Of a DNA stretch of 64,000 bases, positions 42,266 to 54,459 are shown one piece after another; the stretch's first letter is position 1; every line of letters starts with the position of its first letter. The stretch comes from Gnomoniopsis sp. IMI 355080 (Eukaryota; Ascomycota; Sordariomycetes; Diaporthales; Gnomoniaceae): NCBI GenBank assembly GCA_027946555.1, contig JAPEVC010000062.1, forward strand, positions 100,292 through 164,291, written 5' to 3'. A program made the position numbers and the translations under genes. A model generated the notes under the pieces. That model had not been told where the DNA came from and searched no databases. It was given only the letters and a program-made list of their open reading frames with translations.

Positions 42266-45200
42266 GTACCTGTGAGGGATCAGGCCCCATGAGTTTGGGG
42301 GTGAATATGCTGTCTGGACACGCATTGTCGAGCAGGAAACAGTTTCGAGGGTTGACAATATGACACAGAGCAGGCAGATGGATCAATAGGTCTCCAATTA
42401 CGACGTCACCAGAGGGAGATTGAAGCTGAAGAGTTCTCTGAGTTTACAAGGGATTTGGCATCTGCCATTCATCCCAAGGGCTTGCTGAGCTTGTGCTTTT
42501 AGCATTCGAGGAGTTTTTGACAAAGGGTTTGTTTGTTTTAAGGGGAAAATTGGTTCTGGACAAGGTACGAGGATTGATATTCTTGACCCAGGGACAAGCC
42601 GAGAGATTACACGTGGCCCCATGATGGTACTTAGCTCAGTCAAAACATTCCTCAAACCATGATATAGAATAATAAGCGATCCTCCATGCCGGACCTGAAG
42701 ACATCATGAGCTGAGAATCGTCCGACCTTGCTGACTATTGTCAGCCATTGACTTTCCACGAGCATGTTTCGGAAACTAATCACGCAAGGCTAGTGTGAGA
42801 ATCTTGACCCAAGATGTGTTGGCGTTGAGAATGGCTTGATGCCGTACTTATATCCGCTGCCAAGATCCAGGGGAAAATAATGAAGCGGCCGGCGAGCGTC
42901 GCGGTAATTCGTATGTACGAAGTTTAGCCATGTGTGTTTCTTGAGTACTGCGTAATGGGGCCGCAGCACCCAAAACGGGTAAAAGTTTTCTGTTGCTTCG
43001 CGTGGTGTTTCAAAAATCAAGGTTAATGTCCAGCCACTTCGGGCGTGATAAAATTACTTGGCATCTGAAGGTCCGATGCACACGGTATTCAGAAGTTTGC
43101 CCGGGGGTTGGTGAAGTCCGTAACTGTCCGTACCTACGGGATAGGTATGCACGTGTCGTGCAGGTGCACGGGCAACAGAGCTCTTGAGTATTCAGGAAGC
43201 AGACAGCTCGGAACGATCCGACTGGAACTAGTACAGGGAATGTCCTGACCAAGTGCAAAATCTCTGAAACGGGAACCTGGACGGGAAAGATTGCTACGAT
43301 GTGGCAGTGTGGTCGAAGAAGGCACCACGAGACCTCAAGGAATGTAGACTGATACTATTGAATTCCGGGAATGAGATGTGAACATCATGATCTATCACGA
43401 GCTGACAATCTGCCGTTTCCCGCTCCCCTCAATCTGGATGGGTTTATGAAGATCATATAGCCTTGGCGGGGCTCTTGAAGCCGCAAACAGATTGTTTTTG
43501 AAGCTTTTGTGTCGATCGATAGATTGGTATCGAGACTACCTGATATGGACGACGTCTGATATACCCCTACACTCCAGTTAGGTACAGGGACCCTTGTCCT
43601 GGAACTAGCATTACAGGGAAAAGAAAGCAAAAGTGGGTCTCGGTAGAAATTCCGAAGGTTTAGACTACTTTTATTGTGGCACTTGCCGAACCTTGCAGGA
43701 AGCGGCTTCGAGGATTTTCCTCGAGCATTGACAACTCCAACGTCCTCCGTTACAGACTACTGTTCCGAACCTGCTTGTCCATGCTGTACCAGCACCGCGT
43801 GCAGCTTATCTAGAAGCTTTCTGAATGATCCAACGTCAGACTTTGCCCGCGTTACAGAACATACCAGCTTGCGTAGCATCGCCGAAAGCAGCACAAAGGG
43901 GCCAACCACACCCACTACCAGCGTCACGGCTACAACAGTCATCCCGCGACGGAATAAACCCTTTGTGCTCTCGAGGCTGCTTCGATCCCCAAGAAAAGCA
44001 GAGTTTGTATGTTTTAAGCGCCGCAATCATGGCCCTGGGCCGTGCGCTGCTCGACTCGGCTGCTGAAGTCGAGTATCTAGCGTCTTGGACGACCCTCAAA
44101 GTGTCAGATAGAGGAAGTAGGCGTCTTAATCATGACATTAGCTGCCATTTCATTGGGCATTGCGGCTGTCATTTTGGCCCAGCTGCCCAGAGACCAAGTA
44201 GGACAAAAAGGCAAAACACTGGGCGACGCCCCCAGACAATCTGTGCCTCATGGCACAAAACATTGTCATGTCGTACGAAAGCCTTCGGCTGTCAGTATTC
44301 GGAGATCGAGGCTGTCAGTCGTCTGATGGACAATGCCATTCATTTTTCATCCATGCGAACCTTATCGGATGGGCGTCCGCGCTCATTGCTTATGATCTTA
44401 CTACATACTAGTGTAGCGTCCGGCTTTGTATGGTGCAGACCAGATCGGAGGTTTACTCAAGTCTACCGGCGCAGGGGACAAGATCCATGACACAACCACA
44501 CAACGAAGTTGCGGACGGACAGGGCGCTAAGCCTTGCCATCTTCGAGCGGCCAGAAGACCAGATGGCCCAGACCACGCGCCGGTGCCAGTCCAGCATTCC
44601 TGGATTGACGCAAGGCCTGAATGCCTAAAGGCTTCGTGATATGCTGGAAAATCAAATGTCTTACTTCTTCGCAAGAAGCCGCGCTCAGCAAATATTTGAC
44701 CAAGCCCAGCGGCACAGGCAAGCCTCAGCAGGGAGCAAATTACGGCAGTCAGCAGGAGTTAGTCGCTCTATCTTGAGAATCTCATCTCAGCTGTGCTACT
44801 ATTCCAGCTTGTCAGGTTCGACACCGGTGGGTTCAGCTACTCCGTACCAGCTCTGTGCCACGTAAATCTTGGCGAGACCGCGTCACTCTGCGTCTTCTTT
44901 TGGTGTGGTCTCGTTTGTTCTTTTGCTTCAGATATTTTCTGGCACCGTCATTCCTTAGACAAAGTGTCCGGAGGAAGGGCCATCCTGGAACAACATGCAC
45001 CTCGACGTTTCTTAGGAGGCTTGGCTCTAAGGGTCAGGGTACCTGGGTACCTATGCTTGCACAGCAAGTTTAGCCTGGCTGTGTGTGTGTTATTGTTGTC
45101 TGCGCATTGAGAAGTAAGAGAGCATAACTCGCACTTGCGAATCGGGCCACACAGACGTAGCAGACTATGATATCGCCCTGTCCCTCCTGGTCGTGGCATG

Positions 45201-45432
45201 TTCGGCCGGGCTTGGTATTAATACCGCCGTCTGTACCCCAGTCCGTCGCACCTTTATCTTGCCATATATCTACACAACCTGTGTCTATCCGGAGGCTTGT
45301 CGTCCGTACCTATATTGTCATATATCAGACTGGCTGGTCCCCTCTTCTTGTTCCAGTCTGTGATCAACTCTTCTCACTCCCGCAAGCTTTTAGACAACAC
45401 CCTGTTGAGACAAGTCGACATAGGTCACGAAG
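42266..45432. other. Largest intergenic stretch; no gene recognised
   Basis: Over 3.1 kb I find no known family. Two minus-strand frames are mildly protein-like: 43942-43757 (about 61 codons, hydrophobic start) and 44721-44527. Both lack recognisable start context, splice structure or homologues known to me. The DNA is not obviously AT-rich or repetitive. Confidence 0.45.
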
Positions 45433-46856
45433 ATGCAAACACCGTTGGGATTGACGACCGCCATTACGGCGTTATTGTGTAAGTGACGACCCTCGATGAT
45501 AAATGTCACCTATCAAGTCAGCCGCCGGATATACCAGCGAGAACAAGGGCTCACACACAGAGTAGCGGCGACAAGCGTCAGTGCAGCTGCCCTCAGCACA
45601 TGTGCTTCAGGCGCAACCGACGTCTGCTATGCCGTTGGTGTTCCAAGCACCACTGCCTCATCAACCACTGGAAACATGTACATCCAGATTTCAGCGCCTA
45701 CGACCTACACGTGGGTCGCCCTAGGCATGGGGACCCAGGAAATGGCCGGCGCGAACATGTTCATCCTGTACACCGACGGCACTGGCAACGTGACAGTATC
45801 CTCACGACAAGGCAAAGGGAATGTTCAGCCCACGTACGCAGCCTCGACTGCCTCCGACATCCAGTTGATGAGTGGGAGTGGTGTCTCGGACGGCAAGATG
45901 ATCGCAAACATCCTGTGCACGAACTGCAAGACCTGGAGTGGCGGCAGCCTCAGCACGACGAGCACCAGCGCCGCGATGATAGGAGCGTGGAAGAGTGGTG
46001 CTTCCTTGGACAGCACGGATCCGGCCGCCACCATCGCGTACCACGACGCGCACACGGCGTTTGATCTTGACTTGACCCAGGCGACGCTTGATACCGACAG
46101 CAACCCGTTTACATCAGCCGCAGCGACGTCCACGACCGGGTCGACCTCGGGGGTTCAGCAGGCGGCGCGGCCGGATCCCAAGGTCATTTATGCACACGGG
46201 GTTGGCATGGCGCTGGTCTTTGTGGTGTTGTACCCTCTCGGATCGGCGCTTATGCCGATGCTCGGTAAGTGGAAGCTCCACGCCGGTTTCCAGGTCTTTG
46301 CTTGGTTGGGCATGTGGGCTTTCTTCGGGCTTGGGGTGTATGGAGCACAAGTGCGCAGTCTGGTATGATTACAACACAAATATTCCGATTCCGGTTATCA
46401 CTGGGGGTTGCATTTGAATGCGTACTGACAAGTTCTCGACAGCTCTTTAACAACAGCCACACTTTGTTTGGCACCGTTGTGGTCGCCTTACTTGCCATCC
46501 AGCCGGCTCTGGGTTGGCTGCACCACCAGCACTTTATGAAGGTCGGAGGCCGTGGCATCGTCAGCTATGTTCACCTGTGGTGGGGACGTATTTTGCTGGT
46601 GTTGGGCACCATCAACGGAGGTCTGGGCTTTCAGTTGGCACATACTAGCCATGGATGGATTACTGCGTATTCCATTATCGCGGTCGTGTTTTACCTGTTC
46701 TGGGCTGTCGTCAAGGCTTTCGCGATGTTCCGCCACCAGAAGAGGGGCGGCAATACGGGCAAAATGATGTCGCCTCGAACGGGGTACAGTGAGCATGCCG
46801 ACGACGAGGTACCGATGAACTCTTATACGCAGCGCGTTGTTTACGATTCGAAATGA
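45433..46856 (+). CDS. DOMON (CDH-type cytochrome) plus cytochrome b561 membrane protein
   Basis: Predicted plasma-membrane electron-transfer protein. Exons 45433-45478, 45563-46362 and 46443-46856 give 419 residues. Exon 1 encodes most of a signal peptide (MQTPLGLTTAITALL), completed after the intron as LAATSVSA. The DOMON domain (about 30-205) has candidate heme ligands Met in LGMGTQEMAGANMF and His in AYHDAHTAFDLDL. The b561 domain follows with five or so membrane helices and the four expected heme His: IYAHGVGMAL, WKLHAGFQVF, NNSHTLFGTV and SYVHLWWGRI. The cytosolic tail is short and basic then acidic. The domain order matches fungal CDH-cytochrome/b561 fusion proteins; physiological donor and acceptor are unknown. 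Confidence 0.9.
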
Positions 46857-47449
46857 GGGAAATGGGAATGGGGTAGGAGTCTACGGCTGTTAATGACTTT
46901 TTTTTGTTCCGGTAAAACGCCTTAGTCAGGCATTGATATTGTACTGAGACTGGGGGAATGGGTAAATACTTTTGGTAGAGAGTATGCGCAATTCCTACAA
47001 TGAGAGAAAGACCAAGATTGTCCAGATACACCTGATTACTCTTCAAATGACCAAGCTACCTACCTACTTCGATGCCAGGTACGTTAGACTACCTAGTAAG
47101 TCAAGTAGGTCTGGATAGACTTACAGGCGCCAGCTTGAATGACCTCATTGGGTAATTTGTGACCTGTAGCGCCTTTGAGCGAGTCGGTTCGTCAGACCAC
47201 GATTTGAGCCAAGGGACGAACGGGCCGTGAGATCGCGTTGGGGAGAGTGGATCAGTCCTGGGGAAGAATAATATGCATGGCGGGAGCGGAGTCGAAGATA
47301 GCTTACGTAAGGAAACCGTGGTTCCACGCCGACCTCACCCGCGAAAGGTCGTTTTAGCTTTTTTACTCTCAAAAGACCGCACCACCTCAATCTATCTGCA
47401 CCGGCCCTGCTCTTCCACCGCGTCAACTGAGCACCACTCCACAGCCAAG
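46857..47449. promoter_or_regulatory. Intergenic region and ATP14 promoter
   Basis: No gene is seen. The last 120 bases are CT-rich and form the probable promoter and leader of ATP14. Confidence 0.5.
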
Positions 47450-48258
47450 ATGCTCTCCTCCGTGTCCCGATCTTCCGTACGTACCTCATTCTCGGCCTCC
47501 GTCTTCAATTCGCGCTCCGAGGAGCGTTCTTCCTGGATCGTAAACTGACCCGCTTTCTTGCTCCGATGCAGAGCCGCCAGGCTATTGCCGCAGTCTCTCG
47601 ACTTGCTGGCCGCAACGCCGTTCAGATGAGGACTTTCCTCAACCCTACCGTCTCGCGAAGAGGTACGTTGCATCGATAGTACTTTTGCCTTTTTTTATCG
47701 ACACAATTGGATTGGCAGGACGCGGCGTGGAAGCTGAGCAGGAAGTTGCTGGCGGCCGGGGTTTGGAGAACAGCATCACGTCACGTCACCACTCGCGAAC
47801 GGCTACCTACAGCTCCCATCATCCGCGTCCATCAGCCTCACGCATCGAGACCTTGGATCTTTCAGTCCTTGAATTCTATCATACACCTGTAGAGGACCGA
47901 CTAGTTCGGAATCATATTACGAGAAGAACCTGTCGTCCCAAGCCCGAGCCACTTGCTGACATCCTCTCTCTACCTTCTAGCCGATTTCGTCCAAGAACTT
48001 TACCTGAAAGAGCTCAAGGCCTACAAGACACCAGCAGTCAAGGACTCCGACGCCCAGGGTCAAGTCCTCAGCTTCAACCAGCCCAAGGCCCCCAAGTCGC
48101 CCGAGGAGGCCGACCTCGCTTCCTCCCTCAAGGAGTACGAGAGCATGGCCGTCGAGGTCGAGGGCCAGGAGGGCGCCGATGCCAAGAGTGGCGCCACCCC
48201 CGTTGTTGAGGACTGGCTGGTTGAGGAGGAGGAGGAGGATGACCACGCTGGTCACTAA
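47450..48258 (+). CDS. ATP14: Mitochondrial F1Fo-ATP synthase subunit H
   Basis: Peripheral-stalk subunit of ATP synthase. Exons 47450-47476, 47572-47662 and 47981-48258 give 131 residues. The presequence is MLSSVSRSSSRQAIAAVSRL followed by AGRNAVQMRTF. The mature part starts ADFVQELYLKELKAYKTPAV, diagnostic for Atp14. A Pro/Lys-rich middle follows, and the tail is very acidic (EDWLVEEEEEDDHAGH). The second intron is 318 bases, several times longer than most introns here. It exactly separates presequence from mature protein. Confidence 0.92.
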
Positions 48259-49075
48259 ATGCTTGTGCGGCTAGCGAATGAAGGACTTACGAGGTTTTAT
48301 GCCTGCAATACAGCGGGTTGCCTGGGTTGCTATCCATGGGATCCATGGCTATAAAGGAGTGGAAGCAGGTGTGACACTATGCATCGAGTGAGGAGCGAGG
48401 CATCCTCAAGAGGGGCTGGGGGCTGGGTCAGATCTCGAAAAAGGGGAGACTCGGAGGAGTATCTGTGTATATTTTCAACGTGCTTTCCTTACGGAGTGAG
48501 CGTCAGCAATCGAACTCTTGCCCAACGTGGCAAACATCTATCAAAGGCGCTCGTTAGGTTGGCTGTGCTCTCGAGACGATGAAGATTATATTGTTGCCAT
48601 GCCGCATTGAAGCAAGGAGAGGCATCTGGAAATCCCTCTGCAAGCTATGTAAACCAGGCCCAAGTCTCTGCTTGGGAGGAAAAGGTCAGGCATCAGAGTT
48701 GACGACCTTCTGCCTTGGCTCTTCTTGTATTCAATGCGTCGTAGGCTCGGTGTCAGTGCCTTGACAGCAGACTGACTCTTACAGCAATGACGGTATCTGA
48801 CAACCTTCTCGTTTCAGGCTCCCCAAGTTCTATTGCGCGGTAGATCATACACGCTTTGTATATGTTCATGGGAGGCTGCAATACTGCCCTCTTACACGTA
48901 GGTTATCGTGTTCTAAGTTGGGCATCCCCAGGTTCTGACTTCGAATGAGATAATATAAGTACTGGTCTGGTAAGTCAATTGCCATTCAATCTCTCGAATG
49001 AACTCTAAAGACCCATTATTCCAACGAGCTGGTGCTATGGTGCCCTACATGGCTCTCTCGCACCTTAGATGAGGA
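48259..49075. other. Convergent 3' flanks of ATP14 and DUS4
   Basis: I see no gene, repeat or RNA in these 0.8 kb. Confidence 0.6.
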
Positions 49076-50584
49076 CTATATCGCCCGTAGCCTGGACGGC
49101 GCTGCCTCCCGCCGCAATCCAGTCCGCCCATCAACGCCCTTTATTTTTTCGTCGATCAAGTCGATCACATCGCACATGTTCGTGCAGTTATATAGATCCG
49201 CCCTCTCCTTCTTATTAAACAAGGAAATTTTAGTCGTTCCAAAACCTGGCGAACACATTTCACCCACTTGCGCCGCGGTTCCCAGTCAGCAAAGCATGCT
49301 TCCACACACAAAAAGGTAATGATAAAGGGGATTAGGTCGGGGACGGCCGACTTACGATGGTGCTGGACAAGTTTTAAATGCATCGGTGCGCGGATCACTT
49401 TGTTCATGAACATTTCGACCGCCTCCCAAGGACACGCCTCATAGCCTGCAAAGAGCGCAGGATTGGCGAGGAGGGCCCGCGCCGACATGAGGCCCCTGAG
49501 CTTGGGAAGATATGGCCTTGCTGCATCGCCGTCCCTTGGCGGCAAGTAAGGCGAGGTGTATGGTAACGAGCTCATGGAGAAGACGTCCCCTGACACAAGT
49601 ATGGGAACCTTGTCTCCATACTTATTGGTAAGAAGCTCAAGCGCTTCAAGATTGATCGGGGTGGTGGAGGGTGTGTTTCGCATCCGTGGGTGGATGGTGA
49701 GGAAGTCGATGTTACGGTCTTGCTCATGGCCGAGGACGGTGTCTATGAAGTCGATTGTTTGCCTGCGATTGTTTCAGATGATGATTCAGTTCCACCCTTT
49801 GATGGGGGTCATTTCTCACCGGAGATCTTTATGTATTCGTATCTTTACGCTGACGCTCCTGCCTTTGGGGTGGTCAATGTCCTTTTCCTTACCCACGGCC
49901 CAGCCATCATCTCGCAGCCTCTTCCGGGTCTCGAGCACCAGGTCTCTCACAAGAGCTCGCTCTCCCATAAGTGCGGCGCCTAGCGTCTCTGCACATGCCC
50001 AGCTTTGTGGACAGCCACAGTTGAGATCCACGCCGTTCACGTATGGAGCGACAAGAGATGATGCTCGCGCCAGCTCCTGGGGCACATTGGCGCCAAACTG
50101 GACTATCGTTGGTGGTTGCGGTCCCTGTGTAGATAGCGTGAAGTCTGTTTCTCACAATGTCAGAGGAGAGCAGAGCCATGAAATAATGGATGGGTAGGGT
50201 GAGGGGAGAGCGCGCACCGCTGTCTCGGGCTACTGAACTGCGGTTGAATTCCTTGGCTAGAATCATGGGAGTCCAGCAGAGGTCTGTTCCGTATGCATGC
50301 ACCGTCTGCCGGAAGGCTAGCTGGGGATGAAGGTCAGAAGATCGTTCTTCGCCCAAGGTGCAATTTTGCACTGCTCACCTTGCTATACCTCACCATGGGT
50401 GCACAGGCGTATAAAAATCTGTCCTGTCTCTTCGCCACATCGAAAATTTTGAGCGGACTGTTTCAGGATATTAGCCAAATACATGCCTTGAATCCACGGG
50501 ATAGACCTGAGTTCCAGGCTGAGAAAAAGCTCACTGTTCATATTCGACATCCGGTCGAAGATTGTCATCTTGAGGTGCCTCCAT
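49076..50584 (-). CDS. DUS4: tRNA-dihydrouridine synthase, Dus4 type
   Basis: FMN enzyme that reduces uridine to dihydrouridine in the D-loop of tRNA. Six exons (50584-50535, 50457-50379, 50320-50218, 50144-49820, 49762-49356, 49266-49076) join in frame to 384 residues. The family start LYACAPMVRYSKLAFRQTVH is assembled from three exons, followed by LCWTPMILAKEF. GVDLNCGCPQSWACAETLGA is the Dus signature, and VSVKIRIHKDL and DFLTIHPRMRNT are FMN/tRNA-binding blocks. ILVSGDVFS and GLMSARALLANPALF complete the barrel. The C-terminal helices include KKERADLYNCTNMCDVIDLI. The position that holds the catalytic Cys in E. coli-type enzymes (GACLM) is Ala here (GAALM). It is divergent from ADE2. Confidence 0.9.
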
Positions 50585-51148
50585 GATGATGGGATGACAT
50601 GAGCAGGCAGCCGAGTCGGATTGTTCGCCCAACAGCGAGGTCGTGCTTCGAATCGACCTCGAAATCCAATTCTTTAGGAAGAAGTCTTAAGATGTATGCA
50701 AATTCACAGTGTGGCATAAGGCAATTCTCGGTCGAGGACCCATCAAGGCGTCTCAGAACGTATCTTGCATCAGCGTAACTCACAAAACGAGAACCTTGGC
50801 ATGCGGATTTATCCTCGAATCACTTCCAATGCGTCGCCAGTACATACGAACGCCACTGGCCAGGAACACGAAATATACCCATTGTGCAAGGCCCAATCAT
50901 CGGGATATGCTTCATCGTGAACAGTTGTAGAAGACTGCAACTCGGTTGTAGTCGACCAGGGTTAGGGGCTCTGAGCCCTGATTGGTCAAAAACGCGGTCG
51001 CGCCCCAAATTCAGTAGTACTTTGTAAGTCATGCCCCTGGTGGTAGATTTTCTCATGAGAATCTTTGCATGGCAGACAACCGACCGGACTCACTTGTAAT
51101 TCACCGCCAACCCTCTCATCTCACATCGGAGGAAAGGACCGCTCCATC
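50585..51148. promoter_or_regulatory. Divergent DUS4 / ADE2 promoter with a CCAAT box
   Basis: This 564-base gap separates two divergent genes. An ATTGG (CCAAT on the minus strand) lies at 50981-50985, about 165 bases before ADE2. Just before it, GGGGCT-CTG-AGCCC can form a small hairpin (about 50966-50979). Regulatory roles are inferred from position only. Confidence 0.4.
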
Positions 51149-53133
51149 ATGACCTCTCAGAAGCCACTCATTGGACTCCTGGGCGGCGGACAGCTGGGCC
51201 GCATGCTGTGCGAAGCCGCCTCACCCCTCGACATACCCATTGCCATTCTGGATGAGGCAAATAGCTCCGCAAAGCAAATCAACAGCCACAGCAAACATGT
51301 GACGGGCTCATTCAAAGATGCTGCCAAAATCCGCGAGCTGGCCGCCAGCTGCGACGTTCTGACCGTGGAGATCGAGCATATTGAGACGGATGTCTTGGAG
51401 GAAATCGACACACAGGGCGTGCAGGGCAAGAAGGTTGCCGTGCACCCGTCATGGCGGACACTGAGACTGATCCAGGACAAATTCGCACAAAAGGACTACC
51501 TGGGCCAGCAGGGGTGCCCGATAGCAGAGCAGATGGCCCTTGTGGAGGGCGACGGTATGCTTGCGAGCATGAAGGAGGCGTCGAGCAAATATGGATTTCC
51601 GTGGATGCTGAAGGCGCGCAAAGGCTCGTACGATGGCCGGGGAAACTTCAAGATCTCGGGTGAGGCAGATCTCGAGCAGGCGGTCAAAGAATTCGGCCGG
51701 CTCTCATGTTATGCCGAGAAGTGGGTGCCCTTTGAGATGGAGCTGGCGGTCATGGTTGTCCGGACGGAGGATGCACAGGGAAAGACCAAGAAATTGATAC
51801 CGTACCCAGCGGTGGAGACCGTGCACGAGGATAACATTTGCTCAAAGGTGTTCATGCCACCACGAAGTGCCTCTGCATCGGTGTGTGAAAAGGCACAAAT
51901 GGTGGCGTGTGGTGTGATTGAGCAGCTCTGGGGAAGAGGTGTCTTTGCTGTGGAATTGTTTGTTACCAAGGCTGGTACGTTCACTATTCTGTCTGATACC
52001 TCTAGACACCAAACTGACTACTTCCTTCAGGAGACGTGATGGTCAACGAGATCGCCCCGCGACCCCACAACTCGGGCCACTACACTATTGAAGCCGTGCC
52101 GTACATGTCACAGTACAAAGCCCAGCTCTACGCCATTCTGGATGAGCCCTTCCCAGAAGTCCTCGAACCCACTGTTTCCTCCAGCATCATGATCAACATC
52201 CTAGGCGGCGCCAACCCTGATTCACACCACAGACTCGTCGAACAGGCCAAGGCGACGTACGCAAAAGGCACGGCCGTATATCCTCACCTGTACGGAAAAG
52301 AATCCAAGCCCAGCCGGAAGATCGGCCACATCACCATCACCGGCTCTGGTTCCATCAAAGAGCTTGAAGCGTTTGCGAAGCCCTTGATTCAGACTGCAGA
52401 CGAAATCCGTGCCGAGCGTCTCAAGGCATCAAGCCAAGCCCTTCGGCCATCAGAAGCACCCAAGGCCGCACCAAAAGCAGCAGCAGCAGCAGCAGCCAAG
52501 GGCGACGCCCTCGTCCTCGTTACCATGGGCTCAGACTCGGACTTACCGGTGCTAAAGGCTGGCATCGACATCCTAAACCAATTCGGCGTCCCTTGGACAG
52601 TCGATATCACATCTGCGCACCGTACACCAGCGAAGATGGCCGAGGTAGCTACGGAGGCTGCTTCCAGGGGTATCAAGGTGATTATCGCTGCTGCGGGAGG
52701 TGCTGCACATCTGCCAGGCATGCTCGCGGCTTACACGCCGCTGCCTGTGATCGGTGTTCCTGTCAAGGCGACACATTTGGATGGGCTGGATAGCTTGTTG
52801 AGTATTGTACAAATGCCGGTATGTCTGCCCTTAAACCTTTGCAACTCTGTGATTTCAGCCGATCTAATCTAAGCCCCCCCTCCCCCCTGCGCTTGTCTTT
52901 GCCTCGCTGACGACAACTATTTATAGAGAGGCGTACCCACGGCCACCGTGGCCATCAACAACTCCACGAATGCGGCATTACTGGCTATCCGGTTCTTGGG
53001 TGCTTTCATGCCTGACCTGCATGAGAAGATGAAGAATTATCAACTGGATATGGAGAAGCAAGTCCATGACAAGGCGAATCTTCTCAAGGAAATTGATGTG
53101 CAAGCATACTTGGAGAAGATGGGCAAGAAATGA
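51149..53133 (+). CDS. ADE2: Phosphoribosylaminoimidazole carboxylase (fused PurK-PurE)
   Basis: Purine biosynthesis enzyme converting AIR to CAIR. Exons 51149-51974, 52031-52818 and 52927-53133 give 606 residues. The N-terminal PurK part begins IGLLGGGQLGRMLCEAASPL and has the ATP-grasp blocks DKFAQKDYLGQQGCPIAEQM, WMLKARKGSYDGRGNF and VNEIAPRPHNSGHYTIEA. An Ala/Lys/Pro-rich linker with seven consecutive Ala follows. The C-terminal PurE mutase has VLVTMGSDSDLPVLKAGIDI, ITSAHRTP and IIAAAGGAAHLPGMLAAYTP. Domain order and length are those of fungal Ade2. It shares its upstream region with DUS4. Confidence 0.97.
52477..52497 (+). repeat. GCA trinucleotide run encoding polyalanine in the ADE2 linker
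   Basis: Seven consecutive GCA/GCC codons encode alanines between the two catalytic domains of ADE2. The position in a flexible linker makes length variation tolerable. Confidence 0.8.
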
Positions 53134-53862
53134 GCATCGACACCCGTTCAATGCACTTGATGGCCACAGTTCTCCGTTCAGGGTGAAGCATGTAAACAGA
53201 CTCTGCAGCAGCCTGGTTGATAAACGCCATTAGAAGGATCATACGTCCCCACCGTAGAGCCTGAACTTGGTGATGCTGGACAACAGAACCTAGGAAACGG
53301 CCGCGGATTGAATATGTCCTGTCAAGCTCCTTGTCACGCTCAATGCACGGAGCTCTTTTGCCGTATAGTCGGTGATTCCCTACATAATAGGCGACGGTCG
53401 ACATGAAACCCCTTGGTTTCTATTTGACTACGTCTGGGCCCTCACCACCCCTTGGGTCGCAATACTACCTACACGGGGATGCTTGTAGCAATCATCTTGT
53501 TTGCATTGATGGTTTTTAGGTATGCCTGTACTATGTACATTTTCGGAGGACTTGGTCATGCGCGTTCCGTTTACCAATTCTCGATAAAAGCATTTGCTAA
53601 CAGGTTACTAAGAGGTTATTCTGGGGTACCACACACCCACTTGTTTGGCTCCCGAGAACACCAGACGTCCAGTATGCATTTCGCGTATGCTCGGTCATCC
53701 TCATACTGCTCCCCTGCGCGACAAAGAGGTCATGTTGGCTTTGTGCCCACTTTCTTACAATCTGCATATTCACGATGCAAATCACATATATTTTCCAGCA
53801 GACACAGGGTGAACTCTTCTGTAGTCGTGCGATCCTCACATCATCCATGCCTCGTGTCAAGA
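53134..53862. other. Convergent 3' flanks of ADE2 and the Cys-rich gene
   Basis: Non-coding as far as I can see. Confidence 0.55.
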
Positions 53863-54459
53863 TCATTCAACGTCCGAATCTTCTAAACCGAGCAGTTCTT
53901 CCAAGGAAGCGACGAGATCGTCGCTGCTCAAGATAGTGATATTCTCTTGGCAAAATTCTGCGTCCAAGCGCGTGCACCACAGATTCCGGAGGCACTCTGT
54001 AATCTCGTCCCGGTCAGACTCGCCGGCGCAGCAGAGAGGTTTCGGTGGTGGAGGAATGTCCAAGCAAACGGTATTACGAGGAAAGTAATAGCAGAGATTT
54101 GTTAGCACACAGTACTGGAAGTCTTCGTAGCCTTCTATATCGTCGCAAGCGCAGCGTTTCGGTGATCTAGACCACGAGAAGTGCAACTGTACGGCATCTT
54201 CGTGTCCACATGGTGGAAGGCACGGACTTTGTGTGGGTGTGCCAGTGGGGTCCATAGAGGCAGGCATGTTGAAAGCCTCAGATATCTGGTCTGCCACCGA
54301 AATTTGGCTCGCCGGATTGCAATTCACTGTCGTGCAGTCGGTAGACGCGGTGCTCCGTCTGGCCTGATGTTGATTGTAACATCGGCAGTCCTCCGTGGTT
54401 CTGCCAGGCGGAGGTTCCTCACTCTCTGTCAAAGAATGACATTGTACCCTGCTATTCAT
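53863..54459 (-). CDS. Cysteine-rich protein of unknown function
   Basis: An uninterrupted frame gives about 198 residues from the ATG at 54459, with 17 cysteines. These are mostly in pairs or short spacings (DCRCYN, CLPPCGHED, KRCACDDIEG, LCCAGES), alternating with conserved-looking blocks YEDFQYCVLTNLCYYFPRNT and ITECLRNLWCTRLDAEFCQE. The C-terminus is acidic and leucine-rich (LVASLEELLGLEDSDVE). No signal peptide is present in this frame, which is odd for such a protein. An upstream exon is possible; one candidate starts with ATG at 54690 (MRSVKALISSMVGRVAANAV), but I cannot place the splice. I recognise no family. It could be a disulfide-rich secreted protein or a metal-binding intracellular one. 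Confidence 0.55.
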   Translation of the reverse strand: MNSRVQCHSLTESEEPPPGRTTEDCRCYNQHQARRSTASTDCTTVNCNPASQISVADQISEAFNMPASMDPTGTPTQSPCLPPCGHEDAVQLHFSWSRSPKRCACDDIEGYEDFQYCVLTNLCYYFPRNTVCLDIPPPPKPLCCAGESDRDEITECLRNLWCTRLDAEFCQENITILSSDDLVASLEELLGLEDSDVE

